64,000 nt of DNA from UBA6136 sp044351045 (GTDB taxonomy: Bacteria > Pseudomonadota > Gammaproteobacteria > Methylococcales > Methylococcaceae), in NCBI GenBank assembly GCA_044351045.1, contig JBILGM010000003.1:1-64000 (forward strand). The letters run 5' to 3'. The notes under the pieces are model-generated. The model saw only the letters and a list, made by a program, of their open reading frames with translations, was not told the DNA's origin and ran no database searches. Made by a program: the position numbers and the translations under genes. Below are positions 61,456 through 64,000 of this stretch, piece after piece; within the stretch, counting starts at the first letter, position 1, and each line of letters begins with the position of its first letter.

Positions 61456-61854
61456 ATGAGCCGACACCGGTCCCTTTTTCTTTGTCCGCTGCTGATTCTG
61501 ATTCAACTACTCTCGCCATGGGTGCATGCCCATACCGGTTGCGATACGGGGGAACCTTTGTATATTCCCGGTTTGGAACGGTTGCGCGGCCCTGAAGCTA
61601 TTTCCATGCCTCAGACCGATCTTTCTGCCGCCGACACCCTGGTGGGGATTCAGGCTGGTATCCAGCAATCCGGGTTCCGTCTGGGCAAGCTGATGGATTC
61701 CTATGCAGAAGCGCTCCTGAATTGGCCCCTGCTTGCTGAGCCCCCGCCTCTCGTCTTGAGAATTCGTGAAAATACAGCGGGCAATGCATTGCCCAGGCAG
61801 AATCCACACCCGGGCTCCCCTCCTCGCGCCTCGCCTACGGACATCCATCTCTGA
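61456..61854 (+). CDS. Small exported protein preceding RND efflux genes
   Basis: This 132-residue protein has a signal peptide MSRHRSLFLCPLLILIQLLSP ending near HAH. The mature part includes a short GLERLRGPEAIS segment and a Pro-rich tail ending PTDIHL. I do not recognise a family. It is 103 bp before the TolC-like gene in the same direction, so it may belong to the metal-efflux operon; short exported proteins often precede CusCBA-type genes. The 193-bp gap before it holds no gene I can support. Confidence 0.5.
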   Translation: MSRHRSLFLCPLLILIQLLSPWVHAHTGCDTGEPLYIPGLERLRGPEAISMPQTDLSAADTLVGIQAGIQQSGFRLGKLMDSYAEALLNWPLLAEPPPLVLRIRENTAGNALPRQNPHPGSPPRASPTDIHL

Positions 61855-61957
61855 TGTTTTCGGGGGCTTTGCCCCACGCTTTCCAGGAAGAGGTACTTTC
61901 CGTGCAATTCCTGTATTCAATAATGGTTGATCAGGGTCATGGGGCTTTCATGACAGC

Positions 61958-63223
61958 ATGGGTTTGTTGATGAAAAGTCTAATTGGTATCACATTCGTTA
62001 TCGGCCTTGTGGTCGCGATCAGCGGCGAAGCCGAGGAATTGCTGGTTGAGCACCTCGACGAGCTGGTGATCGACGATCGTCTCACGCTCAGCCAAGTGGT
62101 TGACACCACATTTGAGCGCTATCCCCAAAACGCCCTCATTTCCGCCTTTCAGGAAGAGTCCAAGGCGCTGGAGCAGCGCAGTTCCAGCTGGATAGCCGGG
62201 TACCCCATGATCTATCTGCAATATATCGATGATGCCTTGCTGGGTCGTGATGATGGCATCACCAATGTCCAGTCGGGCTACCAAGTGCCCTTATGGATGT
62301 GGGGACAGAAAGAAGCCAGCCAGAAAATCACCGAAGAATCCAAGCAGGCCGCCGAACACTACATCCACGCACTCAAGCATGAAGTGGCCGGACTGGTTCG
62401 CGATAGCCTGTGGACGCTCCGCCTCATGGAAAATCGCCGGGAATTGTCCCGCCAGATCTACGAGGTCGCGGAAAAGCTGACCGCCGTGGTACGGCGGCGC
62501 GTCGAACTGGGGGATCTCGCCCGCGCCGACGAACTGCTAGCCGAAAGTGACCAACTCGAAAAGAAAACCGCCTGGGTTCAGGCCGAAGCGGAAGTCATGC
62601 ATGCGCGCAAAGCCTATCAGAACCTGACCCGCATGAATCGTGCGCCCAAACGACTAGAAGAAATGCTCAGCAACCTAAAAGGACTCGACGAACGTCATCC
62701 CTCACTGGCCGCCTCCGGCGCCTCGGTAGAACGAGCCCAAGCCGAGGTCGAATTTACACGCCTATCCAAACAAGGCAACCAGCCAACGATCCTGGTAGGG
62801 ACCGACAGCACCCAGATTGAACGCCAAGGCCGCTTCGGGACCGGCACCAATATCGTGCTCCAGATCCCCATCGGCGGAGATGACTGGCACGCCCCGCAGG
62901 TAGCCCAAGCCAATCTCACGCTCAACGAAAAAATCGTACAGCGTGAAACCTTGCGAAGACAACTCGAAAAAGCGCTGCATGAGGCACAACACAATCTAGC
63001 AGTAGACCGCGCCGCACTAGAGATAGCCGAACGGCGCAAAGCCATCGCCGAAACCCAGATCAGCATGAGCCGCATCGCCTTCGAGGCCGGCGAGATCGCC
63101 TTGATCGACTATTTGAAGATCCAGGCCGGCGCCCAATCAGCCATTCGGGACGCCGCCGAGCGCGCCATCCTCGTGCAGAAAGACACCTCGGTCTACAACC
63201 AGGTGGTGGGGGTCATGCCATGA
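61958..63223 (+). CDS. TolC family outer membrane efflux protein (CusC-like)
   Basis: This 421-residue outer-membrane channel protein has a signal-like N-terminus and long coiled-coil helices (SRQIYEVAEKLTAVVRRRVELGDLARADELLAESDQLEKK; later RQLEKALHEAQHNLAVDR). The second repeat part is GEIALIDYLKIQAGAQ. These are typical of metal RND systems, CusC/CzcC type. Start taken at 61958; an ATG at 61970 is also possible. It overlaps the next gene by 4 bp (ATGA). Confidence 0.88.
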   Translation: MGLLMKSLIGITFVIGLVVAISGEAEELLVEHLDELVIDDRLTLSQVVDTTFERYPQNALISAFQEESKALEQRSSSWIAGYPMIYLQYIDDALLGRDDGITNVQSGYQVPLWMWGQKEASQKITEESKQAAEHYIHALKHEVAGLVRDSLWTLRLMENRRELSRQIYEVAEKLTAVVRRRVELGDLARADELLAESDQLEKKTAWVQAEAEVMHARKAYQNLTRMNRAPKRLEEMLSNLKGLDERHPSLAASGASVERAQAEVEFTRLSKQGNQPTILVGTDSTQIERQGRFGTGTNIVLQIPIGGDDWHAPQVAQANLTLNEKIVQRETLRRQLEKALHEAQHNLAVDRAALEIAERRKAIAETQISMSRIAFEAGEIALIDYLKIQAGAQSAIRDAAERAILVQKDTSVYNQVVGVMP

Positions 63224-64000
63224 GGAGAGTCTGGCTGTTGGGCTTGTGTCTGATCATCAACGGACAGGCCACCGCTGGGAGCGACTTGATCAAACTGGAT
63301 GCAGAGCAACGCAGCCATCTTGACGTGCGCACCGCGACCCCTGAGCCTGTCGCGGGTATCCCACTGGCGCAGGCTCCGGGTCGCGTGGTCTTGCCGCCGG
63401 CCAAGGAGTTCGCTGTGACGGCCGTGCAGTCTGGAGTGATCACTCATGTGAATGTCCCGCTGGGCGTGAAGGTTGCCAAGGGGCAGGTGTTGGCGGAAAT
63501 CGACAGCGTGGCACTGGTTGATCTCCAGCGTTCACTTGTCGATGCCTCTGCCGTTTATGGTGTGGCGGCCTCCAGATTGAATAGGGACGAGATACTGCTG
63601 CGTGAAGGGGTGATTTCCAAAATGCGGTGGCAAGAGACCCAGAGTGATTTTGAGCGAGCTCAAGCGACTCTGCGGGCTGCCGAGCAGACCTTGCTGGCGT
63701 CCGGTATCGCTCAGACCGATATTGACCGGATCAAGACCAGCACCACCCAGATCAACGGAGTTTATAAAGTCGTTGCTCCGGAAGATGGCATGGTGCTGGA
63801 TCGAATGGCAATGGTTGGGCAGCGGGTGGATGCCTTTTCTCCACTCTTTCGCATTGGCAAGCTGGATGTCCTATGGCTGGAAGTCGATATGCCACAGGAG
63901 CGGCTCAAGGAAGCTCGTATCGGTGATCGCGTGACGGTCGAGAACCAGAAGGTCCGGGCAAGAATCATCGAAATCAGTCAGAGCGTCGATCCGCAGAGTC
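63220..64000 (+). CDS. Efflux RND periplasmic adaptor subunit (partial)
   Basis: The first 260 residues of a membrane-fusion protein run off the right edge. It has a signal peptide (MRRVWLLGLCLIINGQATA), then a lipoyl-like half (SGVITHVNVPLGVKVAKGQVLAEID), a helical hairpin (DLQRSLVDASAVYGVAASRL ... ERAQATLRAAEQTLLASG), and the second lipoyl half (YKVVAPEDGMVLDRMAMVGQRV) followed by a beta-barrel domain. Order matches CusB/CzcB-type adaptors, and the coupled upstream TolC supports an RND operon; the pump gene is outside the window. Confidence 0.9.
   Translation, partial: MRRVWLLGLCLIINGQATAGSDLIKLDAEQRSHLDVRTATPEPVAGIPLAQAPGRVVLPPAKEFAVTAVQSGVITHVNVPLGVKVAKGQVLAEIDSVALVDLQRSLVDASAVYGVAASRLNRDEILLREGVISKMRWQETQSDFERAQATLRAAEQTLLASGIAQTDIDRIKTSTTQINGVYKVVAPEDGMVLDRMAMVGQRVDAFSPLFRIGKLDVLWLEVDMPQERLKEARIGDRVTVENQKVRARIIEISQSVDPQS

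Noticed and set aside
1..64000. tRNA genes, rRNA genes and CRISPR arrays
   Set aside because: No T-loop motif outside coding regions, no rRNA sequence and no regularly spaced direct repeats were seen.

Overview
The window is a chromosomal segment of a Gram-negative bacterium, most likely a gammaproteobacterium. The evidence is the gene run gyrB-recF-dnaN-dnaA / rpmH-rnpA-yidD-yidC-mnmE and the LPS-type cell envelope genes (lgt, pbpC next to an alpha-2-macroglobulin, outer-membrane porin, TolC). Three adjacent genes typical of tetrahydromethanopterin/methanofuran synthesis (dihydropteroate synthase-like, DUF447, MfnB-like) point to a C1-metabolising organism such as a methanotroph or methylotroph of the Methylococcales type. 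That assignment is an inference, since no methane or methanol oxidation genes lie in the window.

Region 1 (about 0.8-23 kb) is a large phosphate-starvation island. On the minus strand it holds a Na/Pi cotransporter with a membrane sensor-like partner, a small cyclic-nucleotide-binding protein and pstCAB. On the plus strand follow a small acidic ORF with its own terminator and an unusual second pstB. Next comes a lipid-remodelling run: olsB-olsA for ornithine lipid, a PlcP-like phospholipase C, an Agt-like glycosyltransferase, an MJ1255-type glycosyltransferase and dgkA. The island ends with phoB, a phytase-like esterase, a symporter fused to a solute-binding domain, an OprP-type porin and two pstS copies. 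Tandem 11-bp repeats resembling Pho boxes precede pstC, olsB, plcP and the porin. No phoR or phoU gene is seen.

Region 2 (23-45 kb) is mixed housekeeping and accessory content: a persulfide dioxygenase-like hydrolase with a TauE exporter, a decayed phosphatidyltransferase gene, a lipoprotein, pbpC plus a very large alpha-2-macroglobulin, lgt-thyA, DUF2058, an old yellow enzyme, folA, a truncated haemoglobin fused to a CBS domain, a SYLF lipoprotein, moaC, a flavin reductase, and a minus-strand operon of C1-cofactor genes ending in pyrD. A bestrophin-like channel follows.

Region 3 (45.9-55.9 kb) is the replication and ribosome/membrane-insertion cluster. I found no obvious DnaA-box cluster in it, so the origin may lie elsewhere. 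After mnmE, where mnmG often lies, there is an AT-rich patch and a decayed group II intron whose reverse transcriptase has lost its centre.

Region 4 (57-64 kb) has a small lipoprotein, nadC, rpiA, ilvA (one frameshift), an SMR exporter with an EVE-domain protein, and the start of a CusCBA-like RND efflux operon that runs off the right edge. Frameshifts in doxX-like, pgsA-like and ilvA genes mean either real gene decay or indel errors in the assembly.
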